From the NCBI GenBank assembly GCA_027489295.1, contig JAIYAA010000210.1:1-37248 (forward strand): a stretch of 37,248 nucleotides of DNA. The letters are read 5' to 3'. This document shows, one piece after another, positions 23,984 through 32,327 of the stretch. The notes under the pieces were generated by a model, which saw only the letters and a program-made list of their open reading frames with translations, did no database searches and was not told the origin of the DNA. This DNA is from Sphingomonadales bacterium (GTDB lineage: Bacteria > Pseudomonadota > Alphaproteobacteria > Sphingomonadales > Sphingomonadaceae). The position numbers and the translations under genes are program-made. Position 1 is the first letter of the stretch, and the number at the start of each line of letters is the position of its first letter.

Positions 23984-24028
23984 GTGATCGACGCCCTGCG
24001 CCTTACCCTGCGACTTATCCGCCCTTAG
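23984..24028 (+). CDS. Candidate leucine leader peptide of leuA
   Basis: A GTG start opens a 14-codon frame reading M-I-D-A-L-R-L-T-L-R-L-I-R-P before TAG. Leucine occupies alternate codons (CTG, CTT, CTG, CTT at 23996-24016), the pattern expected when leucyl-tRNA supply is being measured. There is no strong ribosome site, so near-leaderless translation would be needed; a TTG at 23966 overlaps the -10 box and is unlikely. The TAG lies inside the first arm of a stable hairpin. It is followed 106 bases later by leuA, a leucine-pathway gene. Confidence 0.5.
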   Translation: MIDALRLTLRLIRP

Positions 24029-24063
24029 GGGCCGATTTCGCACGCGCGCGTCTCCCCTAAGGG
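24022..24063 (+). promoter_or_regulatory. Hairpin overlapping the leader stop codon
   Basis: CCCTTAGGGG (24022-24031) and CCCCTAAGGG (24054-24063) are perfect 10-base inverted repeats with a 22-base loop. The first arm contains the TAG of the leader frame, so a ribosome finishing the leader would cover it, while one stalled at the leucine codons would not. No T-run follows the second arm, so it is not a classical terminator. Confidence 0.5.
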
Positions 24064-24090
24064 CAAACTGGACCTTCCCTATCGCATCAC

Positions 24091-24109
24091 GGCTGCGCTA
24101 GGCGCGGCC
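24091..24109 (+). promoter_or_regulatory. Second leader hairpin 24 bases before the leuA start
   Basis: GGCTGCGC and GCGCGGCC pair over eight positions (one G-U) around a TAG loop. It lies just upstream of the ribosome site AGAGAG of leuA. It lacks a T-tract, so control at translation or by pausing is as likely as termination. Confidence 0.45.
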
Positions 24110-24133
24110 CGACCTTGAAGAGAGACACGGCAC

Positions 24134-25792
24134 ATGTTGCGCGACCCCAGCGTCAAATATCGTCCCTTCCCGCAGGTGGATCTGCCCGATCGGCAGTGGC
24201 CCAGCCGCACCATCACCAAGGCGCCGCGCTGGCTTTCCACCGACATGCGCGACGGCAATCAGGCGCTGATCGATCCGATGGACGGCGAGAAGAAGACGCG
24301 CTTCTTCGAACTGCTGGTGAAGGTGGGCTTGAAGGAGATCGAGGTAGGCTTCCCGAGCGCCGGCGCCACCGAATTCGATTTCATCTCCGGACTGGTGCGC
24401 GAGGAAAAGGTGCCCGACGACGTGATCGTCCAGGTGCTCACCCAATCGCGCCGCGACCTGATCGAGACCAGCTTCCAGTCGCTGAAGGGCGCCAAGCAGG
24501 CGATCGTCCATCTCTACAACGCCGTATCGCCCGCCTGGCGTCGCATCGTGTTCAACATGAGCCGCGACGAAGTGCGCCAGATCGCGATCGAAGGCGCCAA
24601 GGTGCTGCGCGACGAGGCCGCGAAGCAGCCGGATACCGAGTGGCATTTCGAATATAGCCCGGAGACCTTCTCCACCGCCGAACTCGATTTCTCGGTCGAG
24701 GTCTGCGAGGCGGTGATGGATATCCTCCGTCCGACGCCGGAGCGTCCGCTGATCCTCAACCTGCCGGCGACGGTCGAGGCGTCGACCGCAAACGTCTATG
24801 CCGACCAGATCGAGTGGTTCTGCCGCAACATCCGAAATCGCGACAGCGTCGTCATCAGCCTCCACACCCATAACGACCGCGGCACCGGCGTAGCCGCGTC
24901 GGAACTGGGCCTGCTGGCAGGCGCGGACCGCGTCGAGGGCTGCCTGTTCGGCAATGGCGAGCGCACCGGCAATGTCGATCTCGTGACGCTGGCGCTCAAC
25001 ATGTACACGCAGGGGCTGAACCCTGGCCTCGACTTCTCGGACATCGACGAGGTGATTCAGACGGTCGAGTATTGCAACCAGCTGCCGGTTCACCCGCGCC
25101 ATCCCTATGCCGGCGACCTCGTGTTCACCGCCTTTTCGGGCAGCCACCAGGACGCGATCAAGAAGGGCTTCGCCTCGCAGGCGGCGCGCAACGATCAGGT
25201 CTGGGACGTGCCCTATCTGCCGATCGATCCCAAGGATCTCGGCCGCGATTACGAGGCGGTGATCCGCGTCAACTCGCAGTCGGGCAAGGGCGGCGTCGCC
25301 TGGGTGATCGAGCAGGACAAGGGTCTCAAGCTGCCCAAGCGGATGCAGGCCGAATTTTCCAAGCACGTCCAGGGACTGGCCGACGAAACCAGCCGCGAGC
25401 TCAACGCCGCCGACATCTGGGGCCTGTTCGAGCGGGTGTATCTGCCCGGTGACAAGGACCGGATCGCGCTGGTCGACTATGAGGAGACCGGCGGTGCGGG
25501 CAGCCGCGTGTTCGTCGGGCGGATCTCGATCGACGGCGCGGCGCAGTCGATTTCGGGGCGTGGTAACGGCTTGATCTCGGGCGTGGTGGATGCGCTGGCC
25601 GGATCGACCGGGCCGCGCTTCGATGTTGTCGACTATAGCGAGCATGCGATCGGCGGCGGCGCGGACGCGCAGGCGGCGGCCTATGTCGAGTGCCGCACCG
25701 AAGACGGCCGGACCGTGTTCGGGGTCGGCATCGATGCCGATATCGCGACGGCCTCGGTCCGGGCCGTGCTGAGCGCTGCTAACCGGGCGTGA
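24134..25792 (+). CDS. leuA: 2-isopropylmalate synthase
   Basis: LeuA condenses 2-oxoisovalerate with acetyl-CoA, the first step of leucine synthesis. The 552-aa product belongs to the long LeuA type 2 group. It has DMRDGNQAL (residues 37-45) and HTHNDRGTG (244-252) with the metal-binding histidines, [11 protein letters not shown], and a C-terminal leucine-sensing domain (about 430-552). ATG 24134 follows AGAGAG by 8 bases. Its substrate comes from the valine pathway run by ilvB-ilvN-ilvC at the right end of the window. Confidence 0.98.
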   Translation: MLRDPSVKYRPFPQVDLPDRQWPSRTITKAPRWLSTDMRDGNQALIDPMDGEKKTRFFELLVKVGLKEIEVGFPSAGATEFDFISGLVREEKVPDDVIVQVLTQSRRDLIETSFQSLKGAKQAIVHLYNAVSPAWRRIVFNMSRDEVRQIAIEGAKVLRDEAAKQPDTEWHFEYSPETFSTAELDFSVEVCEAVMDILRPTPERPLILNLPATVEASTANVYADQIEWFCRNIRNRDSVVISLHTHNDRGTGVAASELGLLAGADRVEGCLFGNGERTGNVDLVTLALNMYTQGLNPGLDFSDIDEVIQTVEYCNQLPVHPRHPYAGDLVFTAFSGSHQDAIKKGFASQAARNDQVWDVPYLPIDPKDLGRDYEAVIRVNSQSGKGGVAWVIEQDKGLKLPKRMQAEFSKHVQGLADETSRELNAADIWGLFERVYLPGDKDRIALVDYEETGGAGSRVFVGRISIDGAAQSISGRGNGLISGVVDALAGSTGPRFDVVDYSEHAIGGGADAQAAAYVECRTEDGRTVFGVGIDADIATASVRAVLSAANRA

Positions 25793-25799
25793 ACGCCCG

Positions 25800-25824
25800 G
25801 CCCCTGCCGCCGGGCGGCAGGGGC
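25800..25824. terminator. Hairpin between leuA and the chemoreceptor gene
   Basis: GCCCCTGCC and GGCAGGGGC form a perfect 9-base GC-rich stem with a 7-base loop. A shorter hairpin, CCGGGCG-TGAA-CGCCCGG, precedes it and includes the leuA stop. No T-tract follows, but the position between convergent genes suits a terminator. Confidence 0.55.
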
Positions 25825-25834
25825 GCGTTGCGGA

Positions 25835-27601
25835 TCAGTGGGCGCTTGCGACTTCGCGTTGCGGCGTTGCAGCGCGGGCACCGTGGACGGTGCGCTGGAA
25901 GCGGAACGCGCCGGCGCGCTGGGCGAGGGCATTCACTTCGCCGGAGAGGTTGCGGATCGCGGCGGAGGTCTGTTCCACCATGGCGGCATTCTGCTGCGTG
26001 ACCAGATCCATCCCCTTCATCGCCGTCGCCACCTGGCTCACCGCGGCCGACTGGGCGTGGTTGTCATGGTCGATGGCGGCGATCAGGTCGTGCACCGCCT
26101 CCACGTCGCCCGAGATGGTGTCGAGCGCCATGTCCGTATCGTGCACGGCATCGGCGGCCTGGATGATGTCGACCTGGGTCTCGCTCAGCATGTCGCGGGC
26201 CTGTTTGGCCTGATCCTCGGCGCGCAGCGCGAGCGCGGCGACCAGATCGGCGACGACCATGAAACCGCGACCGGCTTCGCCCGCCCGGCCTGCCTCCACC
26301 GCGGCGTTCATCGCAAGAACGCGCGTCTGGAAGGCGATCTTGTCGAGCCCTTCGATCACACCGTCGATATTCTTGGCGCTGCCGCTGGCGCGATCCATCG
26401 CCTGCACCGCGCGGGCGGTGGTGCCACGGCCGTCGCGCAGCGCGGTGGTCGCCTCGCCGGCGCGCTTCACCGTGTTGTCGGCGGCGATCATCGTCGCGCG
26501 CAGGCGCTCCTCGATCTTCTCCAGCGCCATGGTGGCCTGGGCGAGGTTGGCGGCGCTCTTCTCGGTGCGCTGCGCCAGATCCTCGGAGCCATGGGCGATC
26601 TCGTTCGAGGTCGAGCGGATGTTTTCCGAGCTTTCGCTGACGAGCTGGATGCGGGTGCGCAGCGAAGCGATCGCTTCGTTGATGTTCTGGCGCAGCACCT
26701 CATATTCTTCGGGGAAGCGGCGCTCGATCGTCCGGGTCAGGTCGCCTTCGCGCAACGCGAGCAGGCCGTGGCCGAGCACTTCGGTGACTTCGCGCTGTTC
26801 TTCGAGCTTGCGCGCATCGGCTTCGCTCTGAGCGGCTGCGGCGGCGCGGTAATGTTCGAGACCACAGGCAATGCGGCCCATCTCGTCGGACCGGTCCTGA
26901 TAGGGAATGGTCGCGACCTCGCCGCGGGCGAGCTGGTCGGTCAGGCCTGACAGCGTTCCGATCGGCTCCAGCACCCGGCGGTACATGGTCAGGTAGAAAT
27001 GTGCGGCCTGGGAGGCGACGATCAGCCCCAGAACGACCACGATCGCGATGGCGAGCGAGAATTCGAAATTGCCCTTGGCCTTGAGCTGCACCTGCGCATC
27101 GCCGGCCATCTTCACGAGCCGGTCGATCGCGGCGCGGTGGGCGGCATATTGCGCGTTCAGCTTGGCGTAGCTGGAGTCGATCGCAGCGCGATCGCGCTTG
27201 CGTGCGGCGGGGATCAGGCCCTTTTCGATCTCGTTCCAGAATTGTTGCGCGGCCGGATGGGCCTGCTGCAGCAACTGGGCACGAAGGTCCTCCCCGACGG
27301 TGGCGGTCTGCCAAAAGCGGTTGCGTTCGTCATACTGCTTGTGAAGATCGCTCAGCCGGCTCTCATGCTCGCCGACCGTCTCCGGGTTGCGGGCGATCAG
27401 CGTCGCCTCGAGGAACGGTTCGATGATATATTCGGGCGGGGGAAGGATGTCCGCGATCAGATCGGCATTGACCTGCTGCTGCAACTGCATCTCGCCACCC
27501 ATGCGGATGCGGTCGAGGCGCCAGGCCGCCAACAGCCCACCGGCGAGCAGGATCGCCATCATGGCCAATGCGCTGTTGCGAACGAAGCTTGCAATCGACA
27601 T
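25835..27601 (-). CDS. Methyl-accepting chemotaxis protein with divergent signalling tip
   Basis: The 588-aa product has a first membrane helix (about 9-27), a periplasmic helical sensor of about 150 residues, a second helix (about 181-203), a HAMP domain (about 204-260) and a long coiled-coil signalling domain (about 300-560). The hairpin tip is recognisable (IAFQTRVLAMNAAVEAGRAG, then GRGFMVVADLVAALALRAED) but lacks the usual VVADEVRxLA: the Glu and Arg that contact CheA/CheW are Leu and Ala. No C-terminal CheR/CheB pentapeptide is present. The ligand is unknown. Confidence 0.93.
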   Translation of the reverse strand: MSIASFVRNSALAMMAILLAGGLLAAWRLDRIRMGGEMQLQQQVNADLIADILPPPEYIIEPFLEATLIARNPETVGEHESRLSDLHKQYDERNRFWQTATVGEDLRAQLLQQAHPAAQQFWNEIEKGLIPAARKRDRAAIDSSYAKLNAQYAAHRAAIDRLVKMAGDAQVQLKAKGNFEFSLAIAIVVVLGLIVASQAAHFYLTMYRRVLEPIGTLSGLTDQLARGEVATIPYQDRSDEMGRIACGLEHYRAAAAAQSEADARKLEEQREVTEVLGHGLLALREGDLTRTIERRFPEEYEVLRQNINEAIASLRTRIQLVSESSENIRSTSNEIAHGSEDLAQRTEKSAANLAQATMALEKIEERLRATMIAADNTVKRAGEATTALRDGRGTTARAVQAMDRASGSAKNIDGVIEGLDKIAFQTRVLAMNAAVEAGRAGEAGRGFMVVADLVAALALRAEDQAKQARDMLSETQVDIIQAADAVHDTDMALDTISGDVEAVHDLIAAIDHDNHAQSAAVSQVATAMKGMDLVTQQNAAMVEQTSAAIRNLSGEVNALAQRAGAFRFQRTVHGARAATPQREVASAH

Positions 27602-27668
27602 TCACGATCCTCTGGTGGCAGGCGCACGCATCCCCACGGAGCCTTCGAACCGGAAGGCCTTCCGCTAG

Positions 27669-27674
27669 ATTATA
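27669..27674 (-). promoter_or_regulatory. Perfect -10 hexamer upstream of the chemoreceptor gene
   Basis: On the minus strand TATAAT is an exact -10 match, 68-73 bases before the ATG at 27601. The -35 region is poor (GCACTT at 17-base spacing). A perfect 14-base palindrome CGGAAGGCCTTCCG at 27651-27664, where transcription would begin, could be an operator. Confidence 0.4.
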
Positions 27675-27685
27675 GGGGAGAGGGT

Positions 27686-27701
27686 CGGGGAAAGTGCCCC
27701 G
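27686..27701. terminator. Short hairpin after folB
   Basis: CGGGG-AAAGTG-CCCCG is a 5-base GC stem 9 bases beyond the folB stop. There is no T-run, so this is a weak terminator candidate. Confidence 0.3.
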
Positions 27702-27709
27702 TTTCAGGA

Positions 27710-28075
27710 TTATTCCTGCATACTCGTAAGAGTACGTATGATCTCGCAACCGACGCGTGCGTCGGGGTAAATATCCTGCTTCATCGAACGAACGCGGACT
27801 TCCACGACGCGCGGGTCCCGCAGGGCAAGCGCGGCGACGTCCTCGCACAATACTTCCTGCAATTCGAAATGCCGGGACTGAACAAGGGCATGGATGCCTG
27901 TCCGCAGAAAGTCATAGTCGACGACGGCGTCGATGCGATCTTCCGGAACGGCAGAATAGCGGCAGGTCATTGCCACATCGATCCGCACCCGCTGGGGCGC
28001 GGCGCGCTCATGCGCATGGATACCCAGGCCCATCGAGACTTCGAGGGCGTCGAGATGAATCACATAGTCAGGCAT
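27710..28075 (-). CDS. FolB/FolX family protein (dihydroneopterin aldolase or epimerase)
   Basis: The product is 121 aa from ATG 28075, which overlaps the previous stop by 8 bases; a GTG at 28090 would add five residues. The family active-site Glu is in GIHAHERAAP and the catalytic Lys in RSMKQDIYP. FolB cleaves 7,8-dihydroneopterin in folate synthesis; FolX epimerises the triphosphate toward monapterin. The sequence alone does not separate them. It is the third gene of folE-reductase-folB. Confidence 0.85.
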   Translation of the reverse strand: MPDYVIHLDALEVSMGLGIHAHERAAPQRVRIDVAMTCRYSAVPEDRIDAVVDYDFLRTGIHALVQSRHFELQEVLCEDVAALALRDPRVVEVRVRSMKQDIYPDARVGCEIIRTLTSMQE

Positions 28076-28841
28076 CGGGGCGGTGCTCACGTCCTTCGAA
28101 CATCACGTCGCTGTCGCGCGCGAGAAAATGCTGGCCGCAATCGACGAAGATGTTCTGCCCGGTGATGCTGCGGCATTCGAGCAGATGGGCCACCGTCGCG
28201 GCGATGTCGCCCGGATCGACCGTGCGGCGGAGCAGGTTCTGCGTGCCGGTCGAGGCGAATTCGTCCGCGGTCTGGTCGAGGCTGGGCAGGGTGAGGCCGG
28301 GGGACACCGCGTTCACCCGCACGCGCGGCGCCAGCTTCTGGGCGAGCATGTGTGTCGCCCCCTGCAGCGCCAGCTTCGAACAGGTGTAGCTGAAGAAATC
28401 CGGGTTAAGATTGCCCACCTTCTGGTCGAGCAGGTTGACGACCGCGCCCTCGGCCAGGTCCGGCTGGGCGGCGAGCGCCATCGCCAGCCCGACCGGGGCC
28501 GCCAGGTTCACGTGCATGTGCCGGTCGAGCAGGGCGTAGTCGGCGATCGGCGGCTGGTCATAGGCGAACAGCGAGGCATTGTTGACGACGGCGTCCAGCG
28601 GCGCGCCGAACGCTGCGCGGCACGCCTCGACCAGCGCTTCGGGCGCAGTGGGATCGGTGAGTTCGCCGCGGACAACGGCAGCCGTGGCGCCGTGTGCGCG
28701 CAAATCGGCGGCAAACGCCTCCGCCTCGTCGGGCGAGTGATGGTGGTGGACGGCAACCGCCCAGCCGCGCGCGGCGAGCCCGCGCGAGATGGCCGCGCCG
28801 ATGCGGCGCGCACCGCCCGTTACCAGCACCCGCCCCGGCAT
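28068..28841 (-). CDS. Short-chain reductase of the pteridine reductase/FolM type
   Basis: The 257-aa product starts at ATG 28841 (TGATG overlap with folE). Its cofactor motif is TGGARRIG rather than TGxxxGxG; the Arg at this position is characteristic of PTR1/FolM reductases and suggests NADPH. The active site has NNAS, an Asp (LLDQKVG) where most SDRs have Ser, and Tyr-x3-Lys (SYTCSK) 13 residues further on, the same Asp-Tyr spacing as in PTR1. It probably reduces a dihydropterin, consistent with its place between folE and folB. Confidence 0.88.
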   Translation of the reverse strand: MPGRVLVTGGARRIGAAISRGLAARGWAVAVHHHHSPDEAEAFAADLRAHGATAAVVRGELTDPTAPEALVEACRAAFGAPLDAVVNNASLFAYDQPPIADYALLDRHMHVNLAAPVGLAMALAAQPDLAEGAVVNLLDQKVGNLNPDFFSYTCSKLALQGATHMLAQKLAPRVRVNAVSPGLTLPSLDQTADEFASTGTQNLLRRTVDPGDIAATVAHLLECRSITGQNIFVDCGQHFLARDSDVMFEGREHRPDA

Positions 28842-29464
28842 CAATAGCCCATCAGCTTGAGCACTTCGGCCCGGCTGCGTTCATCCTCGCGGAACACGCC
28901 CATCATGCGGCTGGTGACCATGCCCACGCCGGGCGTCCGCACGCCGCGACCGGTCATGCAGCCATGCTGCGCCTCGATCACCACCGCGACACCGATGGGG
29001 TGCAGGTGGTTCCAGATACAGTCGGCCACTTCCGCGGTGAGCCGCTCCTGCACCTGCAGTCGGCGAGCGAAGGCGTGCAGGACGCGCGCGAGTTTGGAAA
29101 TGCCGACAACATGGTTCCTGGGCAAATAGGCAATCGATGCCTTGCCGGTAATCGGTGCCATGTGGTGCTCGCAATGTGACTGGAAGGGAATGTCCTTCAG
29201 CAGCACGATCTCGTCATAGCCGCCCACTTCCTCGAACACCCGCGACATGTGGTGCGCGGGATCCTCGCCATAGCCGGCGCAATATTCCTTCCAGGCCCGC
29301 GCGACGCGCTGCGGCGTATCGAGCAGGCCCTCCCGGCTGGGGTCGTCGCCCGTCCAGCGGATCAGCGTGCGGATCGCCTCGGCCACGTCCTCGGGCACGG
29401 GGATCTTGGGCGACGGGGAAACCAGGTCGCCGTCCTCGGGATCGTGGTGGTGATCGTGCATCAT
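28841..29464 (-). CDS. folE: GTP cyclohydrolase I
   Basis: FolE converts GTP to 7,8-dihydroneopterin triphosphate. The 207-aa product has the zinc ligands Cys98 and His101 (SHCEHHMAP) and Cys169 (QHGCMTGRG), and the GVGMVTSRMMGVFR segment near the C-terminus. The N-terminus is unusual in being His-rich (MMHDHHHDPEDGD). It is first in a three-gene operon with overlapping junctions. Either of the first two ATGs may be used. Confidence 0.97.
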   Translation of the reverse strand: MMHDHHHDPEDGDLVSPSPKIPVPEDVAEAIRTLIRWTGDDPSREGLLDTPQRVARAWKEYCAGYGEDPAHHMSRVFEEVGGYDEIVLLKDIPFQSHCEHHMAPITGKASIAYLPRNHVVGISKLARVLHAFARRLQVQERLTAEVADCIWNHLHPIGVAVVIEAQHGCMTGRGVRTPGVGMVTSRMMGVFREDERSRAEVLKLMGY

Positions 29465-29547
29465 TGGTCCTTTCGATCGCCGGTTCGCCTTCCCTTACGG
29501 CAGGCGTACTTTGTCCGGAGAGGCTTGGAGCGGGTCTTCGAAATCCC

Positions 29548-29618
29548 CGGAAAACCTTGATTTTCCGTAGTTTTGGTAACGTTTGCTCGTTGACCTCCGG
29601 AAAAACCCGGCGTTAGCT
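29548..29618 (+). promoter_or_regulatory. Candidate promoter and CGGAAAA operator of the TonB-dependent receptor
   Basis: CGGAAAA-CCTTGA-TTTTCCG (29548-29567) is a perfect 7-base dyad with a 6-base spacer. A third CGGAAAA lies at 29598-29604, inside the 17-base spacer between a good -35 (TTGACC, 29590-29595) and a weak -10 (TTAGCT, 29613-29618). A protein bound at the internal half-site would block RNA polymerase, suggesting repression. The regulator is not in the window. Confidence 0.45.
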
Positions 29619-29684
29619 TGAACCTGCAAGAACAGCAAAGTCGCAACCGGCGCAAGATCGGGGCGGCCAGGGAGAGCAACAACC

Positions 29685-32327
29685 ATGACGAAGGGCGATC
29701 TGCTTGGCGCAACGGCAGGGATGCTGGCGCTTGCCGCACCGTATTCCGCAGCGGCACAGGACCAACGGGGGGCGGCACCCCCGGCGCAGGATCAGGGCTA
29801 TGTCTCGGCCAATGAGATCATCGTCACCGCCACCCGCCGCAACGAGACGGTGCAGGACGTGCCGCTGGCGATCACCGCGATTAGCCCGCAGCTGCTGGAA
29901 AATGCCGGCGTCGACAATGTCCGCGACCTCGAACAGCTGGCACCCTCGCTGCAATCCTCGACCGGCCAGTCCTCTGCGACGGGCACCACCATCTATATTC
30001 GCGGCATCACCACCGGGGGCGACAATCCGGGGTTCGAACCCGCGGTCGGCGTGTTCATCGACGGCGTGTTCCGCGCTCGTTCGGGCGTCGCCATTTCCGA
30101 GCTGCCGGAACTCGAGCGCGTGGAGATCCTGCGCGGTCCGCAGGGCACGCTGTTCGGCCGCAACACCTCGGCCGGCGCGCTCAGCATCTTCACCGCTAGC
30201 CCCAAGTTCGAGACCGGCGGCTATGTCGAGGCCGGCTATGGCAACTACAACGCCTATGAGGCGCGAGGTGCGATCACCGGGCCGGTGACCGAGAAGATCG
30301 CACTGCGCCTCGACGGCGCCTATCGCAAGCGCGACGGCTATATCGCGGATGCCAACAGCAGCCGCGCGATGAACGACCTCAACCGCTGGCTGGTGCGCGG
30401 GCAGGCGCTGTTCGATGGCGGCGCGGTCACCTTCAGGCTGATCGGCGACTATTACGAGACCGACGAACATTGCTGCGGGGCGATCTCGGCCGTGCGCGGT
30501 TCGCTGGCGCCGGTGATCCAGGGCATCGCGGCGGCGCAGGGGCTGACGGGCCTCGACACCGGTGCGCCGAGCGACCGTGTCCAGGCGGTCTCGCCCAATC
30601 GCGACTATGGCGAAAAGGTCCGCGATTATGGCGTCTCGGGCGAGCTCAACTGGGATCTCGGCGGCGCGAAGCTGACGTCGATCACCGCCTATCGCCGCTG
30701 GCGGGTGCTGCGTTCGCAGGACATCGATTATTCGGGCATCGATCGCGCCTATCGGGATGGCTATCGCAACCAGCTGGTCGACTTCACCCAGGAAGTGCGG
30801 CTGCAGGGATCGGCGCTGGGCGGCAAGCTCGACTGGCTGGTCGGCGCCTTCTATCTCAACGAAAGCAATCGCCTGCGCGACACGGTGCGGACCGGCAACG
30901 ATTCCAACCGCTATGTCGATTCGATCTTCTCGGCGCAGCTCCGGCCGCTGTTCGGCACCCCGGTGCAGTTCTACGGATCGCTGGGGGCAGGGGTGCCCAG
31001 CTTCGGGCAGGTGCTGCTCAACCCTGCCGCGCCGCCGGCCGCCTATGGCCAGCTCGCGCCGCTGGTGACGCTGTTCCGCGCCCAGGCGGGCACGGCGCCG
31101 ATCCCGGGCATTGCCGTGGTGCCGGGGCTCGCCGCCCTCGCGCTCCAGCCGCTGCCCGGGAACACACCGGGGCAGGGGAACAACAATGACGATTTCCGGG
31201 TGAAGACGAATGCCTTCGCATTGTTCACCCACAACATCGTCCATCTCACCGACAAGCTGTCGCTGACGCTCGGTACGCGCTGGAACCATGAAAGCAAGGG
31301 TCTCAGCGCGACGATCAACAGCACCACCGGCGCCTGCACCTTCTTCAACCAGGCCCGCACCGGCAATGCCGCGGCGGCGGCCTATGCCAATATCCTGCGC
31401 CAGGTGCCCGGCCTGTTCAGCAACCTGTTCCTGCTCAGCTGCAATCCGGCGGTGAACAGCGAGTTCAACGGCGCCTATGCCGACAAGCGCCAAGAGGACC
31501 AGCTGACCGGCACGGTGAAGCTCGCCTACAAGTTCAGCCCGCGTGTCCTCGGCTATGCGAGCTACGACCGCGGCTACAAGTCGGGCGGCTTCAATCTCGA
31601 TCAGGCGACCTTCGACTCCGCTCTGCTTGGCGGCAACGGCGCGCAGGCGGGCGACCTCCACTTCTCCAAGGAGACGGTGGATTCGTTCGAGCTGGGGGTG
31701 AAGACGCAGGTGAGTCGTCAGTTCACGCTCAACCTCGCCGGCTTCTATTCGAAATTCTACAACCTGCAGAGCCTGGTGTTCAGCGGCACCAACTTCGTGG
31801 TGCAGAACGTACCGAAGACGACGAGCAAGGGCGTGGAGGCGGAAGCGACGCTCCAGCCGGTGCGCGCGCTGGTGTTCCAGTTGGGCTACAGCTTCATCGA
31901 CGCACGCTATGACGATGACGGCAAGAACTTTGCCGGCACACCGCTGGTCGGCAAGGGCAACCTGCAGGTCGACAACCAGCCGCGCCATACGGTGACCGTC
32001 GCCGGCACCTGGACGCCGCCGATCGCCAGGGGGATCAACGGGCTGCTCCATGTCGACATGCGCTACAACAGCGAGGTCAACATCCCCTCCAGCCCGCCCG
32101 ACGCAAACGGCCGCAACGCGCTGTACAACCAGGGCTATCCGCTGGTCTCTGCCGCCGTTGGGGTGCAGAGCCCGGGCGGGCGGCGCAGCCTGACCTTCTG
32201 GGTCGAGAACCTCACCAACCAGTTCTACTACATCACCGGCTTCGGCGTGCCCGAGCAGAACGGCAATTATGCGGGCTATCCGGGCACCCCGCGCTTCTAT
32301 GGGGTGCGGGCGAAGATCGGCTTCTGA
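29685..32327 (+). CDS. TonB-dependent outer membrane receptor
   Basis: The 880-aa product has a signal peptide (about 1-24, ending PYSAAAQ), a TonB box within NEIIVTATR (43-51), a plug domain (about 55-165) with YIRGITTGG and LRGPQGTLFGRNTSAGAL, and a 22-strand barrel ending in FYGVRAKIGF with C-terminal Phe. ATG 29685 follows GGAGAG by about 8 bases. It imports a scarce solute using TonB energy. It is of the sphingomonad IroN-like type that often serves organic substrates; no substrate-processing genes flank it, so the substrate is unknown. Confidence 0.96.
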   Translation: MTKGDLLGATAGMLALAAPYSAAAQDQRGAAPPAQDQGYVSANEIIVTATRRNETVQDVPLAITAISPQLLENAGVDNVRDLEQLAPSLQSSTGQSSATGTTIYIRGITTGGDNPGFEPAVGVFIDGVFRARSGVAISELPELERVEILRGPQGTLFGRNTSAGALSIFTASPKFETGGYVEAGYGNYNAYEARGAITGPVTEKIALRLDGAYRKRDGYIADANSSRAMNDLNRWLVRGQALFDGGAVTFRLIGDYYETDEHCCGAISAVRGSLAPVIQGIAAAQGLTGLDTGAPSDRVQAVSPNRDYGEKVRDYGVSGELNWDLGGAKLTSITAYRRWRVLRSQDIDYSGIDRAYRDGYRNQLVDFTQEVRLQGSALGGKLDWLVGAFYLNESNRLRDTVRTGNDSNRYVDSIFSAQLRPLFGTPVQFYGSLGAGVPSFGQVLLNPAAPPAAYGQLAPLVTLFRAQAGTAPIPGIAVVPGLAALALQPLPGNTPGQGNNNDDFRVKTNAFALFTHNIVHLTDKLSLTLGTRWNHESKGLSATINSTTGACTFFNQARTGNAAAAAYANILRQVPGLFSNLFLLSCNPAVNSEFNGAYADKRQEDQLTGTVKLAYKFSPRVLGYASYDRGYKSGGFNLDQATFDSALLGGNGAQAGDLHFSKETVDSFELGVKTQVSRQFTLNLAGFYSKFYNLQSLVFSGTNFVVQNVPKTTSKGVEAEATLQPVRALVFQLGYSFIDARYDDDGKNFAGTPLVGKGNLQVDNQPRHTVTVAGTWTPPIARGINGLLHVDMRYNSEVNIPSSPPDANGRNALYNQGYPLVSAAVGVQSPGGRRSLTFWVENLTNQFYYITGFGVPEQNGNYAGYPGTPRFYGVRAKIGF

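Noticed and set aside
24022..24063. Reading the leuA-upstream hairpin as a classical intrinsic terminator
   Set aside because: No T-run follows either leader hairpin, so I record them as regulatory structures instead.
24098..25645. 515-residue minus-strand frame opposite leuA
   Set aside because: leuA shows all family motifs in the plus frame; the antisense frame has none.
29613..32051. 812-residue open frame on the minus strand across the TonB-receptor gene
   Set aside because: It lies opposite a clear 880-aa receptor and is Arg/Gly/Ala/Glu-rich with no domain. Long antisense frames are common in GC-rich DNA.
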